Of a stretch of DNA of 64,000 bases, positions 12,715-25,133 are shown piece by piece; position 1 is the first letter of the stretch; each line of letters begins with the position of its first letter. The position numbers were made by a program, and so were the translations under genes. Source of the DNA: Populus alba (Eukaryota > Streptophyta > Magnoliopsida > Malpighiales > Salicaceae); NCBI RefSeq assembly GCF_005239225.2, contig NC_133301.1:12896318-12960317 (forward strand). Direction: 5' to 3'. The notes below the pieces were generated by a model that ran no database searches, was not told the origin of the DNA, and worked only from the letters and a program-made list of their open reading frames with translations.

Positions 12715-14053
12715 AAAAAAAATTAAAATTATGTGGTTGAATTAATATTACCCGGATAATTAGTAAAAATTACTAAATATAATTTGATTTAAAAAAGTTT
12801 TAAGATGATATTTAATTTATTTTTTTTATTAAAATAATAATAAATTATATAAATTCAGGTTAATTAACCTGTTAAACTTAGATTATGATATGAAGTTATA
12901 ATAACCGCGTATATGAAGAATTAAATTGAAAAAAAAAAAAAAGTAATTATAGCAATAACGTAAATGAGATGATGTAGCGATCAGAATGAACTTAAAATAA
13001 TTGTAACTAAATGCTGTACTGTAACAATTATTGCCTGATTATATCGGACAGAAGACTTAAATCATTGATGTTTCAGAAAGCTGTCAGTCTTGGGTTCATT
13101 GAACAAACTTCTTTGTCAGTTTTCAAATCTCAAATCGGATCTCATAACTATGCTTGTTGCTCTACTTTGGCTTGCTGTTCCTCACATGGCGTCTAACGCA
13201 GAACTTCTAGGATATTGCAGAAACATAAAGACACATGAACCTCTCTCGTTTTCTTTCCCTAAACATAACAAATGGTTCCATGCAGAGTAGAAGACGCTTT
13301 CCTGTCCATGCATGAGTACAAATAATTCTTAGTAAATCCGAGGACCATGAATCTCAAAACCAGTGTCTGAATAAGATGAACACAAGCGAAAACAAATCAT
13401 ATGTAATGGAGGCTGTTAAAAGCAACCATTTCTTTTCTTTCCTGGTCAAGCATTTTCAGCAAAAGTTTTGTGCTTCCGTTATCAGACTTTTGGACGTGTG
13501 ATAGCGGTTGTTTTTCAAATAGGTTTTCGTGCCGAAAAATATGTTAATAATTTTTTTTTAAAAAAAAAAAATTATTTTTGATATCAGCACATCAAAACGA
13601 TTCAAAAAATACAAACCACACCCAATTTTAATAAAAAAAAAAATTTTAAATTTTCCAAAAAACAAGTTTAACCACAGTGCGAAACGGGCACTTTTAGCTC
13701 CGAGGCAGTCAAAAGCAATCTGAAAACGTCTCGTTAACTTTGAAAGTAAATTTACGAACAGCATATATTAAAAATTAAGGAAAGAGATGAATTTAATATG
13801 TACGATTAGTTTATCAACAAGAGGAGAGGAAAGAAAGAGATAAAAAACTAGGATCCTGCTATAAATGTTAACCAGTAAATTAACTCTAGTGACAGGGAAT
13901 AAGAATGGAAAAGGGCCGATGAAAGTACGTTGGGGAAAAGGGGAAGGAAAAATAAACTAAAGAAAAGAAAGATCAACTACAAGATACAAATTTGTCCATG
14001 AGAGCAGTGAACTCGGATGCCCTTCTTCTCCTTCAATATGGAGGAAGGGAGTC
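12715..14053. other. Intergenic DNA between the convergent CBP60 and ARR genes
   Basis: The part at 12715-12965 carries degenerate phrases of the 'GGTTAATTAACCTGTTAAAC' repeat type. The part at 13500-13700 is a clear copy of the MITE-like AT repeat, with GTGATAGCGGTTG at one end, AACCACAGTGCGAAACGG at the other and the core ATTTTTGATATCAGCACATC between. The part at 13010-13300 has open frames without recognisable similarity. The 3' UTR of the ARR gene probably occupies the last part, up to about 14054. Confidence 0.5.
13495..13705. repeat. MITE-like AT-rich dispersed repeat, copy 2 (best-preserved)
   Basis: The copy runs from GTGATAGCGGTTG to the inverse-type end AACCACAGTGCGAAACGG. The internal core ATTTTTGATATCAGCACATC is shared with other copies in the window. 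There is no coding capacity. Confidence 0.55.
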
Positions 14054-16178
14054 TCAAATGCATGATCCAGGCGAGTAAGATTCAAACCCGAATTCTCCAT
14101 CCATCAAGACGCCATCATTTTGATCCTGCTTCAAATAACATTATAAAGGGTCAAAGCATGTAGCTTGACAGTTTTATCTCTCAAAAACAGCCAGGAATCT
14201 TTCCAAACAACAAGTGCAAAGAAAATGAAACAAGCAACTTAGTAATACAAAATTTTCACAGTAGCAGTAATAAATTATAATAGGGAGATTGACTACAGTC
14301 ATGATTCACAGTTCCTTCTATCAGTTAACTTTGAATTCTATCTATCGATTCGGATTTAGTGATTGTCGATTATACACATTTACATCATCTCCTCTCATTC
14401 ACTCACCTTATTAATTCAGCCACTCTAAATGTCTCCAAGGTAACATGACAAAAACATTTTGAATAAATGTAGATGAAAAAACACCAACCCATCAAATAGT
14501 ACTATTAATGATATGGAAGTGATAAGTTGATAGGAACAACATGTAATCTGACTATCAAAATAAAGAATCTGAAAGACTGAATTATGAAAGTAGATATGCA
14601 CAACCATGGCCTACTCCCATTCTATAAACATGACAGTAAAGGTTATATATGTAGTCATCATCTTGAGCTTTTATAGTTTATACCAAAACAAGCCAAGGAG
14701 TCCTTTGAAATTTGTTTGCAGCTTCTTTAGGGCAACAAAACTTGAAATGATGAGTGAAAAAACTGAAAAGAACGCATCTGAAGTGTGGTAACTGAGATGG
14801 ATAAAGCAAAAAATATTCTCATACCCGTTTGATCATTGCATTCACTATATCATCCAAAGAATCATAATTATTTTGAACGAAACCATTAGGAGACTTTGTT
14901 TGCTCCAAGAGAAAATCCTCATTTGACCTCATTTTTGGTATTCTCATACCCGTTGGGTCCAGAGCAGAATTCCCAGCTTCAAGATGCTGAAACATGGATA
15001 GAGTCCCACTGTTTGATTGACCAAGCACAGATGCATCAAACCTTTTCCTTTGGTCCATACTCTGGCTCAATGGACTCATGGAACCATTTCCAGAAACCAG
15101 GGAGTTCATGGCACCAAACGAACCATTTAGACAAGGATTATAGTTTTGGCTATTTTCTCCCCATCTGTTCTTTGATGTGTAATTTGTATTATGAAAAATA
15201 TTACCAACCAAGTCTGCTTGTCCTTGCATATCTAATCTGGAATCTTCTAAAGGTGTCGTGAGAGAACCCGATGAAGAAAAATCAAGAGGGTTATTAACAA
15301 TGTGAGAGGTGGTGGAAGATATATTGTCTCTCCGGGTACTTGTAGGCAATGGATCATGTCGGAAAGGCTCACCCAATGGCAAAGAGTTTGAAGGAAATGT
15401 GGACATTTGAACTACACCCTGCCAATTATCATCACATCTACTATGATCCAGAAAATTTGAAGAGCCACGGACACCAACATCAAAAGACTCCTGATTCAAT
15501 GAAGGCATGCTTAGAGAAGATTGAGTTGCCAACGATCTCCTAGTCTGATTTTGTTGTGGGTTCACATGAAGCATCTGAGGGTTGTTTGCGGCACTAGATA
15601 TGGTATTGCCCAAGCTACCAATAGTCACCTTGACATCCGGGAAGCAATCTGCAAGTGTATAACCTGTTGCATCACCTTTGTGATTAAAGTCTCCAATATG
15701 GTTCATAGACTTCAATTGTAATTGCTTGGGCTCCAGTGCTGATGAAATCCCTTGAAATATATTTGTGCTGCCTCGGTTTGATTGTAAGAGAGCTGGCTGG
15801 AGCTTTCCAAGAGTATTGAGAGGATTGTTCAAGGATCGGGAATGACCTGGTTGGAGAAGCCCAGGAGAAGCTATTCCCTGCAAGGTTAAACCACCAGGAG
15901 AGTTCAATCTACCAAGCAAACTCCCGGGTGGGTATGATGAAAGAGAAGTGGTTGAAAGCTGTCCCGGTCCGTGCACAGAGCGAAAATCTCCAAATCCATC
16001 CAGCGAACCCATTCTCAAGTAAGATGAATCTTTAGCACCAAATGCAGCAACCATGTTGGGTTGCTGATTTGCTCCACAACTTAGTCTTTTGAGGTAAAGC
16101 CTGAATTTCTGTAAGGAAACATAAGACAGCAACAAAATTCTTTGAAATTTCAACACAAGGTCAGAATTACATACTAGT

Positions 16179-16209
<31 letters not shown>

Positions 16210-18290
16210 CTCGCCATACTAGCTATCATGTGAAACAATAGTAAAATTGGCATTTCTAATTTACAAAAATGGGCCTTGTTATTGTTAAAGATTTGCCAAG
16301 TTTTTCACAATAAGGTTGAGCACACAGTTAACCCGATACACATCCCATTATGATGTCACCCCAAGCCCAAGAACAGGTGCAGTACTGACAATCATCAGGC
16401 ATCATTTCTCATGGAAAGTAAAGAAATAAAAACGAAACATAGGTACCTGCAAATGGCTTGCCACATTTTCCCTTGTAAGCCCATCAACATTCATCAGGTC
16501 AAGTATTTTCTTTGGAACAGCCTCTGCAAATGATGCGACAAAAATTAAAGGATAAAAGAAATGGCATCGGGATTAGTAATTATGGTAATACAAAGCAAAA
16601 AATATTGATTCTAAGTTAAGGAAACTCACTGTCAAGACCCAGTTGATTGACAGCAGAGACAAACTTTTGATGCAGCTCCACCGACCAAACAACTCGAGGC
16701 TTCTTCTGATTCCCAGATTCTTCATTATCATTTCCATCTTCACCCTCACCTTCCTCCTCTTCGTCTTGGTCCTTGCGTTTCCTGTTTACTTTTCCATTTT
16801 GATCAGCACTACCCGTTGATGTCCCTTGTTCCCCCTCTCCGGCTCCATCACCGCCCTTATCTTGATTTGGTGACCTGTTCTGGTCCTGGGGATACCATTT
16901 TTTTCTCCTGATTACATGTTGCCATATGTTTTTGAGCTCCTCCAATCGAACAGGTTTTAGCAAATAGTCAACAGCACCATGTGTAATCCCCTTATACACA
17001 AACTCTTTATCACCATGAGATGATAACACTGTAACAAAGTTCATGTAGGAAAAAATTATATCCAAATCAAAACTACCAACAGATTTAAACCATTTTTCAT
17101 TCATTCATTAAGGGAAGACTACACAGTAATTACGACATAAATTTCTTAAAACCAACAGCATAGTCATTATAAGAAAATGAAACAACAAAGATTTACGCTA
17201 TCTAGGTGTTAAAATGTTTTATCGCTGTTCAAGATGCCACAGTAAATTACAAAAAAGAAATTGAAGGTGATTCAACGACTTTACAAAAATAGCATTTGCT
17301 TACTGATAACCGGTAGATCCATTTCGAGCCCCACGAGTTCAAGGAGCTTAAAGCCATCCATGTCTGGCATGTTAACGTCACTGATAACCAAGTCATACTT
17401 GTTTCTGTTTTCTCTCAACATTTCCAGAGCACTGACTGCTTGATTGGTAGTTGTAACTGCAAACACCATAGATAACTTGTATTGAGAGAAACTGAATTTG
17501 AATGAAGTTTGCAGTAAAATTTCACAGCCCCACTTGCTATAAATTATATTCAAATTACATGCAACCCAAGATTCAGAAGTAGAATTGAGTAAGAGAATCA
17601 GATTACTGGCAACAAACCTAAAAATCCATCTAGCCATAAAATTAAACAGAAAATAAAACATATACCACTTCTAATAGAGTAAATGGGCAAGCAATGAGAA
17701 ATAGTACAAACTTTCGAAAGGGCACAAACTGAAACTTGAATTGACAAAAGTATTGAATTACAAATTGAAACTATGCATACAAAGACAATTAAAACACAAT
17801 TCCCCTAAAATCCAATCAACATACCCTTTAGAATATAACAAAATACAAAACTTGAATGCTATAGTAGTTACTACAAATTTATACAAACCCTTTGCCCAAT
17901 CAAAGTACATAGCAAATAAATAAAACAGAACAACAACAGTCAAAAAAAGAAAAAAGAGAAACAAAAATAGTAACACAACACTATAGTTCATAGATAATAC
18001 CACACTCAGACAAGCACAGTATTCATATAGAATTAGAAAAAAAAATGAAAACTAAACTAAAGAGACAACAACAAAAAATTGAAAAACCAAGTTCCAAGCT
18101 TCACAAAAGAAGAACAAAAGAGAAGAAAAAACAAGGAGGTTGTGAACATACCCTCGTACTGGCATTTACGAAGCAAATTCTCCAAAACTTTGAGGCAAAT
18201 TGGGTCATCATCAACAGCTAGAACACGCATACCAACAGGAAACATTTTTTCATTAACTGAATTACCACCCCTCTGGTCCTCTACAGTCAT
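14054..18290 (-). CDS. ARR12: Type-B cytokinin response regulator, ARR10/ARR12-like (707 aa)
   Basis: Exons on the minus strand: 18290-18152, 17456-17304, 17028-16630, 16523-16447, 16108-14825 and 14125-14054. Phases close to 2124 nt. The protein is the DNA-binding output factor of the cytokinin phosphorelay and acts in the nucleus. The receiver domain covers residues 20-135: acidic pocket D27-D29, phospho-acceptor D73 in [11 protein letters not shown], and conserved lysine K122 in LLKPVR. An acidic linker with the basic NRKRKDQ precedes the GARP (Myb-like) DNA-binding domain at about 208-266, from [13 protein letters not shown] to [13 protein letters not shown]. The rest is a long Gln/Asn/Ser-rich activation region. 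The last exon is short (72 nt) and supplies the C-terminus [12 protein letters not shown]...GSCI; without it the reading frame stops in an intron at 14819. The N-terminus (MTVE...[13 protein letters not shown]) and the terminal Cys-Ile favour ARR12/ARR10 over ARR1/2; that sub-assignment is from memory. Confidence 0.94.
16179..16205. repeat. (TG)n microsatellite in an ARR intron
   Basis: An uninterrupted TG run lies in the intron between the fourth and fifth coding exons of the response regulator gene, about 70 bp upstream of the acceptor at 16109. Confidence 0.9.
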
Positions 18291-18900
18291 TATGTACCAA
18301 ACAAAAAGTACCCAATACAGAGATCACAATAAAGTTCTGAACTTTATGACTGCTTGAATTGAAAGAAGTGTTCTTTAGGCCTTTAAGACAACCCAGATGG
18401 CAAAACAAAAGAAAGAGGGAGATTCAATGGGATTGCATCAGAACAAGAATCAGAGAAAGAGAGAAAGAATGGAAGTTAGTAACACTAAAAAGCTGTACAA
18501 ATGGGACAATGATGGTGATAGCCTAAAAGAAAGAGAGTGATGGGTGATTCAACCCCAACCAAAACAGAAATCTATAACAAGTTTTTCCCCTTTTTTCTTT
18601 TAGTACACACAACCTCCCTCCCTCTCCCCTCTCTGTCTCGACACTCTGTATTTGTCCTTGGCTTTTTTCTTCACTTCTGAACAGGCACACATAAGCCTTT
18701 TACTTTTTCTTCCATTCTTTAATATTTTGTCAATATATATGATAATGGGGTTTTGTTTTTATATGAGCCTCCCTCCCTCCCTCTCTCTCTCAACCTCCGA
18801 AGCTTTTCTATTTTTTCGAATTTTTTTTATGGTAAGCTTCATTCTCTCTTGTCTCCATATATGGAAGATGTAGACTTTTGAGGTTTTGATAAAGTGGACG
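18291..18900 (-). promoter_or_regulatory. 5' leader and proximal promoter region of the ARR gene
   Basis: The region upstream of the ATG at 18290 is purine-rich on the coding strand (GAAAGAGAGAAAG near 18450). A CCCT/CT run at about 18768-18791, which reads GA/GAGGG on the gene's strand, is typical of plant 5' leaders. The transcription start is not visible and the boundaries are a guess. Confidence 0.35.
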
Positions 18901-19389
18901 TGTGTGCAAAAAACTGGCACATGGGAACTATGTTTCTTGCTCCATGTGATGTAAGAATTGATCAATCAAGACCATCCATCTATGATTGTGGGGTCCTTTA
19001 GAGGATCGAAGGGAGGGAATTTGGTGGCATTGTTAAGGGTGAAGTGGGGTCCTATAAAGATTTGTAGAGGATGAACAGACTAATGATTATTCTATCATTT
19101 AAGATGGTGGACTGATTAAAAATCGTACGGTGATAAAGGGTGTTTTAGGTTCGTTAAGTTTTGATGGGCACTAATGACAATCAATCAATGACTAGATTTT
19201 CTTCCTAAAAAATTAAAATTTGAATGCTTAATTTAGTGAAACTAGCACGATGGGAAATAAATAGAAATTAAACAAAAACGCTGGAAGGATTTATTTCTTA
19301 CACTCTTTTGGTAATAAAAGTTGTAGGGTGATGACTAATTACAATCTTGTTTTAAGTTTTGCAATCACCGGAAATTTTTTCACACGAAA

Positions 19390-19700
19390 CTCTAATGGGT
19401 GAGTAAAAAATTTAAATAACTAATTAAATTGAGAAAATTAGAAAAAAAATAATCGAAAAAATCAAACCATAAAAAAAATCAATTAAACTGATTAAAATTT
19501 TTAAAAAAACTAATCGGTTCGATTTTGATTTTTATAAACCTGAAACAAAAAAAAAATCGAACCAAACCCAAACCAAGCTAAACGGTGTGAACCGATTTTG
19601 TCCTAAAAAACTGAATTGAAATTGATTGGTTTGAACTGGTTTTTTTTTTTTAAATCGGTTTAATTATTTTTTTTTTTATGAAAATCAAACCGAAATAAAA
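19390..19700. repeat. 'GGTTTGAACCGG'-type dispersed repeat
   Basis: The words AATCGGTTCGATTTTGA, ATCGAACCAAACCCAAACC and GATTGGTTTGAACTGG repeat in both orientations, with poly-A and poly-T runs between. A shorter related piece is at about 24440-24565 (CTTCGGTTTGAATTTG ... AATCAAATCAAACCAAAT). It is probably transposon-derived and non-coding. Confidence 0.5.
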
Positions 19701-20190
19701 AATAATTACTCCTATAAAAACTCTATTATTTTAAAAATATTCTCCATCTCTTATTTTATATGAGCATAAATTGAGATGTTTATAATCATATTTTAAAGTT
19801 GGTATTATTTTCATTTTCATTTTTCTTAATCTCACAGATTATACCGATTTAATGTGATAGAGTAAATTGTGGTAAGTACTCTTGAAGTATTGGAGTTATT
19901 TATGTTCTTACATATCCAAACTAAATTTATCTTGTATTAAAAAAATATAGAAAATCTAAATTCAACTCTCCGACCCGGTTAATAGAGATTATTAACCTGA
20001 TATTCGTGTCTTGTGCTTATTGATTTAGTCTGATAATAATAATGTGGTACATTAAATATACCTAATAATTTCTCTAATTAAATAAATCTTTTTAATTAGG
20101 CCTGAACTAAACATTTAATGCACTAGGAAAAAAAATATAAACACACAATTTAGTTTTTTTTCAAGTTAAGTGAAAAAACAATTATAGGGT

Positions 20191-20396
20191 GAACCTAGCT
20201 CACCACCTAAGATCATGGAGGAAGCCAATAATTATTTTTTTTATCCATGTCATTTTTATGATTGATGTATTATTAATTATTTAATTCTATAATTATAATT
20301 GCACTATTAAAGATGAAAAGATTCACACTAAATTAATTATTGGTTTATAATAAGTTTATTTGTCGGTCCATGATCTTAGACAATGAACTAGATTTC
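20191..20396. mobile_element. Candidate MITE with about 28-bp terminal inverted repeats
   Basis: The left end reads CTAGCTCACCACCTAAGATC ATGGA and the right end, reverse-complemented, reads CTAGTTCATTGTCTAAGATC ATGGA. They match at most positions and bracket about 150 bp of AT-rich DNA. No clear target-site duplication is seen, so the class is open. Confidence 0.5.
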
Positions 20397-20819
20397 ATCT
20401 TGTAATTTCTCTCTTTCTCTCTCAATTAAGTTTTTCAAGATTAAACTATTTTCAAATTAAATCTTAAACAAACGGCCGTCCACAAAAGAAAAAAAAAACA
20501 TTGACATCATTCTATATAGTTTTAGTAAAGTCATGAAAGTGATAGTGTCGGAGATTATAAATACTATGGATTATATGTTTGGTAAGAAGTGAAATGTTAA
20601 TGTGCGTAATGAATATGTAAGAATTAAGAGGGACATGGTTATCCTTGTCTGGTGATATAATTAAGACCGAGAATCCAAACAGATTCTGGCGAATAATTGC
20701 CCTTTAATTGCTGAATATGATCCTGCCTTTTCTACTCTTCCTGTATTGGAAACATATATTTTTACAGCCTCCGTCAAGAAAACCCCTTCGATTGACTTGT
20801 GAAGGCCCGCTTCTTATGC

Positions 20820-20990
20820 TATCGTTTTACTATTATTTTATAAAATATTTTTTATTTAAAAATATATTAAAATAATATATTTTATGTTTTTTATATTTAT
20901 TTTTAACATAAATACATCAAAACAATATAAAAATCAATTAAATTTTTACAAAAAACAATTTCTAACCGCAAAAAACAAACATAAGATCTA
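20820..20990. repeat. MITE-like AT-rich dispersed repeat, copy 3
   Basis: It has the same layout as the copy at 13495-13705: T-rich half, ATTTTTAACATAAATACATC core, A-rich half and CTAACCGCAAAAAACAAAC end. Confidence 0.45.
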
Positions 20991-21460
20991 TCAATATCAC
21001 TTGTATTGGGTACTTGTACTTCTAAAAAGATAATTTAACCCTTATTTTGTGTACAAATAGGATATCGTTTGAGAAGGGAGGTTACATCAGCATAGCAATG
21101 ATCATGTTTTAAACCTTCATTTCTTAAAATGAATAATATGAAATGAATAGTATAAAATAAATAATAAAATGTCACTATTTATTTTATTTATTTCATGAAC
21201 CATAAAAGTTTTCTATTTAAGAGTATAAAAAGAAAAATATTTTGAACAATCATCATCATGCAGAGGCATATTTGAAAATCAAATAGTCACTAAGAACAAC
21301 TGTTATTTGCTTTCCAAAATAAACTTATATGGAAAAATACTTTTCTCTCCCTAGCACAGCATTCATCTACGATTCCAGATTTCATCGTCCAAGAAAGACA
21401 CATTTTCTTAATAAATTAATATACAGTGAATATATATATTTTTTTTTTTAAAAAAAGAGA

Positions 21461-21552
21461 AGAAACGTAAAAAAAGAAACTTCTCTTGAGAAAGAAGAAA
21501 GAAAGAAACCTATCTTAAAAAGAAACGTAAAGAGAGAAACTTCTCTTAAAAA
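21461..21552. repeat. Small direct duplication, period about 61 bp
   Basis: AGAAACGTAAA followed by GAAACTTCTCTT occurs twice, near 21462 and 21523. Confidence 0.6.
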
Positions 21553-21899
21553 TAAATATTTGACTTTAAATAGCGGCAAGGTTGACTCAACTCAGTCATG
21601 GACCTAATTTAATCTAAGTTTTTTTTAAAAAATGTATTTTGACAAAATGAAAGAGTTAAATTAACTCAAAGTTATTTTTTTTTTAACTTATCCAAGTCGA
21701 GCAACTTAACGCGTGTCGGGTCTAATAATATGCTAGCCGTTAAAAAGAAAAGGGGTGACTGGGTACAAAAGAAAAGAAAAAAAAGAAGAAAAAAGGTACA
21801 GAAGGAAAGGTTTGAAATAGGTTGGGTCAGAATGTCCCATTGCCAAAAAGGACATCTTTTCTTTTCTTTCATTGTCATGCTGTTGTGGGAGAAGTAGGA

Positions 21900-22200
21900 G
21901 AGAGAGTCAGGGCACAGGCACATGCCCCAGATACCCACTGACGTTTCGAATTCTCATTGGCTGCTGTTTTTCTTGCGGGGCCCACTCTGGATAGAAAAGC
22001 AGCCTTCTTTCTGCGGGTGAAAAACGGCTCGGTATCAGAGGATTACCCCCAGACAAGGACATTTTGGGAATTGGGGTAACTCCCTGCTGGGGACCACGTG
22101 AATATGTTTACCTTCCAGCTCCTCCGCTTCAAGCTCAAGGCCGATGCTCTGCTGCGGCATCTTCTGCGCGCTGCTGGGTGCCAACCGCGTCTGTGATTTT
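21900..22200. other. GC-rich island without a recognised gene
   Basis: The stretch is much richer in G and C than its surroundings. It contains GGGGCCCACTCTGG, a CACGTG word (G-box core) at about 22096-22101, and CTGCTGCGGCATCTTCTGCG. No open frame of useful length and no RNA-gene signature was found. It could be a promoter or first-exon remnant of a lost or unrecognised gene. Confidence 0.35.
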
Positions 22201-22375
22201 CGAATAGTGGTTGAAATTGTTTTTTAAATATTTTTTTATGTTAAAATATATATTAATAATATTTTATACTTGTTAAAATTTATTTTTAATATTAGTATAT
22301 TAAAAATAATTTAAGTAAAAAATATTTAATTTAAAATGAAAAAAATTTAATTTAAATATATTTTTTTAATGGGAA
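22200..22375. repeat. MITE-like AT-rich dispersed repeat, copy 4
   Basis: It begins AATAGTGGTTG and has the core ATTTTTAATATTAGTATATT and the usual A-rich second half. It abuts the GC-rich island. Confidence 0.45.
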
Positions 22376-22854
22376 AGAGAGAGAACATTTTGCAAATTTA
22401 CGTAGTAGATGTATGGACAGGGCACTTCCTAGCGTAACCCACAAAACATTGTGGGAATATGTGGAAAGCGATCTCATTTCCATCATGCCATGCGATTATG
22501 GGTCTCTTCGAGCAAATATCGTACAAAAGTTTTCTTTTGATAATGATATATTATTGAAGAGTTTTCCAGCTCAATTATATTGAATTAGTCGATCGGAAAA
22601 CTTTCTAATCGACGGTAGAGAAATACGCCGGAAGGAATTCTACATGGGATTTGATAAGGGGAATTTTTCCACAGCCACCAAGGTGCTTAACCACCCTCTG
22701 ATCATGCAATAATTTCTCACAAAACATTGCAATAACTTTCAGTTATTCTTCAGTAACTTGTCGTGTCTTCCCCCCAGTTCTTGCTCATTGATATGGTACG
22801 GCAGAATGGGCTATTTGACGGCAACATTTCACGGTGATTAAACAATATAAGAGT

Positions 22855-23515
22855 ACGAATTGCTATCCTTTTATCAATTAAAAACATAATAATTGTTAGC
22901 TTAAAGCTCATAGGATTAATTAATGTACACATAAACTGACTTAGACATCCATATTAATTAAATAATAATAATAATAATAATAATAATTAATTTCACTCTA
23001 ATGATTTGGATAATGATATTTCAATCATACTATTTCAACTAAGAATATCAGAGGCAAGTTTTTCTTTTTTCTCAAAATAAAAATAAAAATAACCAAACAA
23101 TTGGGCAGCATTTGGTATCCTACTATTTAACCACATAAAAGTCAACGAATATAATAAAAAACAGAAAAAACATGTATTTCAATAATTTTTATTTTAAAAT
23201 ATAAAAATTTATTCTAAAATTATCGATTAAAAATTCCTATACCAATTGCTGTCCCTTTATCAATTAAAAAAATTAATCAATTTTACTCAAATGATTTGGA
23301 TAATGATATTTCCATATTAATAATCCAACTAAGAAGATCATAGGCGAGTTTTTCTTCATCTTCTTTTTTATTCTTCTTTCTTTTTAAAAAATAGCCAAAC
23401 AATTGGGCAACATCTGGTTACCTACTATTTCACCACATAAAAGTCAACGAATATAATAAAAAATAAAAGAAGCACACATTCCAATATTTTTTATTTTAAA
23501 AATATAAAAAATATT
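22855..23515. repeat. Direct duplication of about 230 bp, period about 290 bp
   Basis: Copy 1 (about 22855-23215) and copy 2 (about 23240-23515) share CCTTTTATCAATTAAAA, ATGATTTGGATAATGATATT, ACCAAACAATTGGGCA and CATAAAAGTCAACGAATATA. Copy 1 also holds a 100-bp insert absent from copy 2. The insert has a truncated member of a dispersed repeat (about 22893-22965, minus) and an AAT trinucleotide run (about 22964-22989). Confidence 0.75.
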
Positions 23516-23924
23516 TTTTTAATTTTTAATTTTTTATCATTCAAATAAATATATTTTTATTTCTTTTATATTTATTGTTTTTTATCCTAAAACACTAATT
23601 AATTAACAAAGCACGATCTTGAAATTATTATTTTTTTATTTATATGAGATTTAATAATATGGTGATGAAAAAAAAGGAATATTGCTATTATTTTTGGAGA
23701 ATTTATTCAACCTAAATTGTCCATAGGAGACATCATAATAATCAGATTCCTCGTATATAATGTGATTATATACCATTTTCCACAGTAGACGTGGATGGTA
23801 GAAATTAATTAAACAGTGTGATTATCAACCAATTTTCTTCGACCTACCATAAGATCAGATTGTGTATCAGTCCAGAAAATAAAAAGTAATCCAGTAATAA
23901 AGTTTGTAAAAATTTTTTTTTTTT

Positions 23925-24060
23925 TTATGATCTCAAGTTTGAGCCCTATGATTACTAATATGACAGTTAATAGAGACTTATATAATTGTTAACTTTAGAA
24001 TCTGTGAAATTAGTTGAAATGTGCATAAGTTGGTACGGATATCTATATTAATTAAAAAAA
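23925..24060 (-). repeat. Dispersed repeat family R1, copy
   Basis: Read on the minus strand it contains TATCCGTACCAACTTATGCA, CAACTAATTTCACAGATT and AAGTTAACAATTATATAAGT. The same order of words occurs at 26525-26665 (+), 28205-28345 (-), 38240-38360 (+), 60740-60880 (+) and truncated at 22893-22965 (-). Each copy borders a poly-T or poly-A run, which suggests a retroposed element. Confidence 0.6.
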
Positions 24061-24739
24061 AAAAAATTTGACAAACAGCTTCATGGGTTGTTCAATAACT
24101 TCAGAATTCGTAAATATTCGTCCATAGGCAATTAAATTTATAGAGCTTGAAGTTTTAGGCCAAGCATATTGCATGATCAGCGCCATGTCACGATTATTAA
24201 TTAATGGTTTGATCACAATTAACTTCTGCGAGGACCACGTCAAGTGGTTTGATCATAACTAAACAAATATTAGACATGTATCACGTGCTTGATTAATCAA
24301 ACTTAATGACTAATTATTGCTTTAAGTTTAATGCATGGGCACTTCTTTGACAGCTCAATTAATACTTAAATTTGCAAGTTGTCGAAGATTATTGAGCCCA
24401 TGTGAAACGGCAACTAGTTTTTTTCTTTGAAAATCACACCCTGCGTTGAGCTTCGGTTTGAATTTGATAAAAAAAATAAAAATTCAACCAAATAGATTGT
24501 TTTTTTTTTAAAAAAAAAAAATCAAATCAAACCAAATAAAAAATTAAATTAATCAAATCGGGTATATTTCCTCATACATGGTGTTGATGCATCGGCAATG
24601 ACAAGGACCAACTTCCTGTTGATTTCCCAGATGAACACTTTCAGATTGATTGTTCTTGCATGGTTTAAGGCACCCCATCCACACAATATATTTTTGCTGG
24701 GACACTATTGCCTTAGCATTAAGTTAGGAAGAAGACTAG

Positions 24740-24940
24740 TCCTGTTTGTTTTTGTGTTTTAAAAAAATTAAATTTTTTTTGCTTCAAATTATATATTTTT
24801 TTGATTTTTTAAATTATTTTGATGCGTTAATATCAAAAATAATTTTAAAAAAAATAATACTTTTCTAAATAAAAAATACTTTAAAAAGCAACTTCAACTA
24901 TATTAAAAAAAAAACCCAAGTGTGCACCAAACAGTCAGAT
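24740..24940. repeat. MITE-like AT-rich dispersed repeat, copy 5
   Basis: It starts CCTGTTTGTTTTTGTG and ends with the approximate inverse GTGTGCACCAAACAG. The core is GATGCGTTAATATCAAAAAT. Confidence 0.5.
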
Positions 24941-25085
24941 ATTATTACCATAAAATCAACAGAAACTTCTGAATTTAAAAGAGACTTTTAATTATCAGCT
25001 TCGAAGATCTTTCAAGGAAGGTTCTGTGTCCCTTCAACTGTAGAGCATTAAATTAATTTCGATCAAACTAGGTTAAATATTAGGG

Positions 25086-25086
<1 letters not shown>

Positions 25087-25131
<45 letters not shown>
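25087..25131. repeat. (TA)n microsatellite
   Basis: An uninterrupted TA run of about 22 units. Confidence 0.9.

Positions 25132-25133
<2 letters not shown>

Noticed and set aside
14896..15721. Plus-strand open frames opposite the ARR long exon
   Set aside because: They are shadows of the minus-strand coding sequence, which has clear family similarity.
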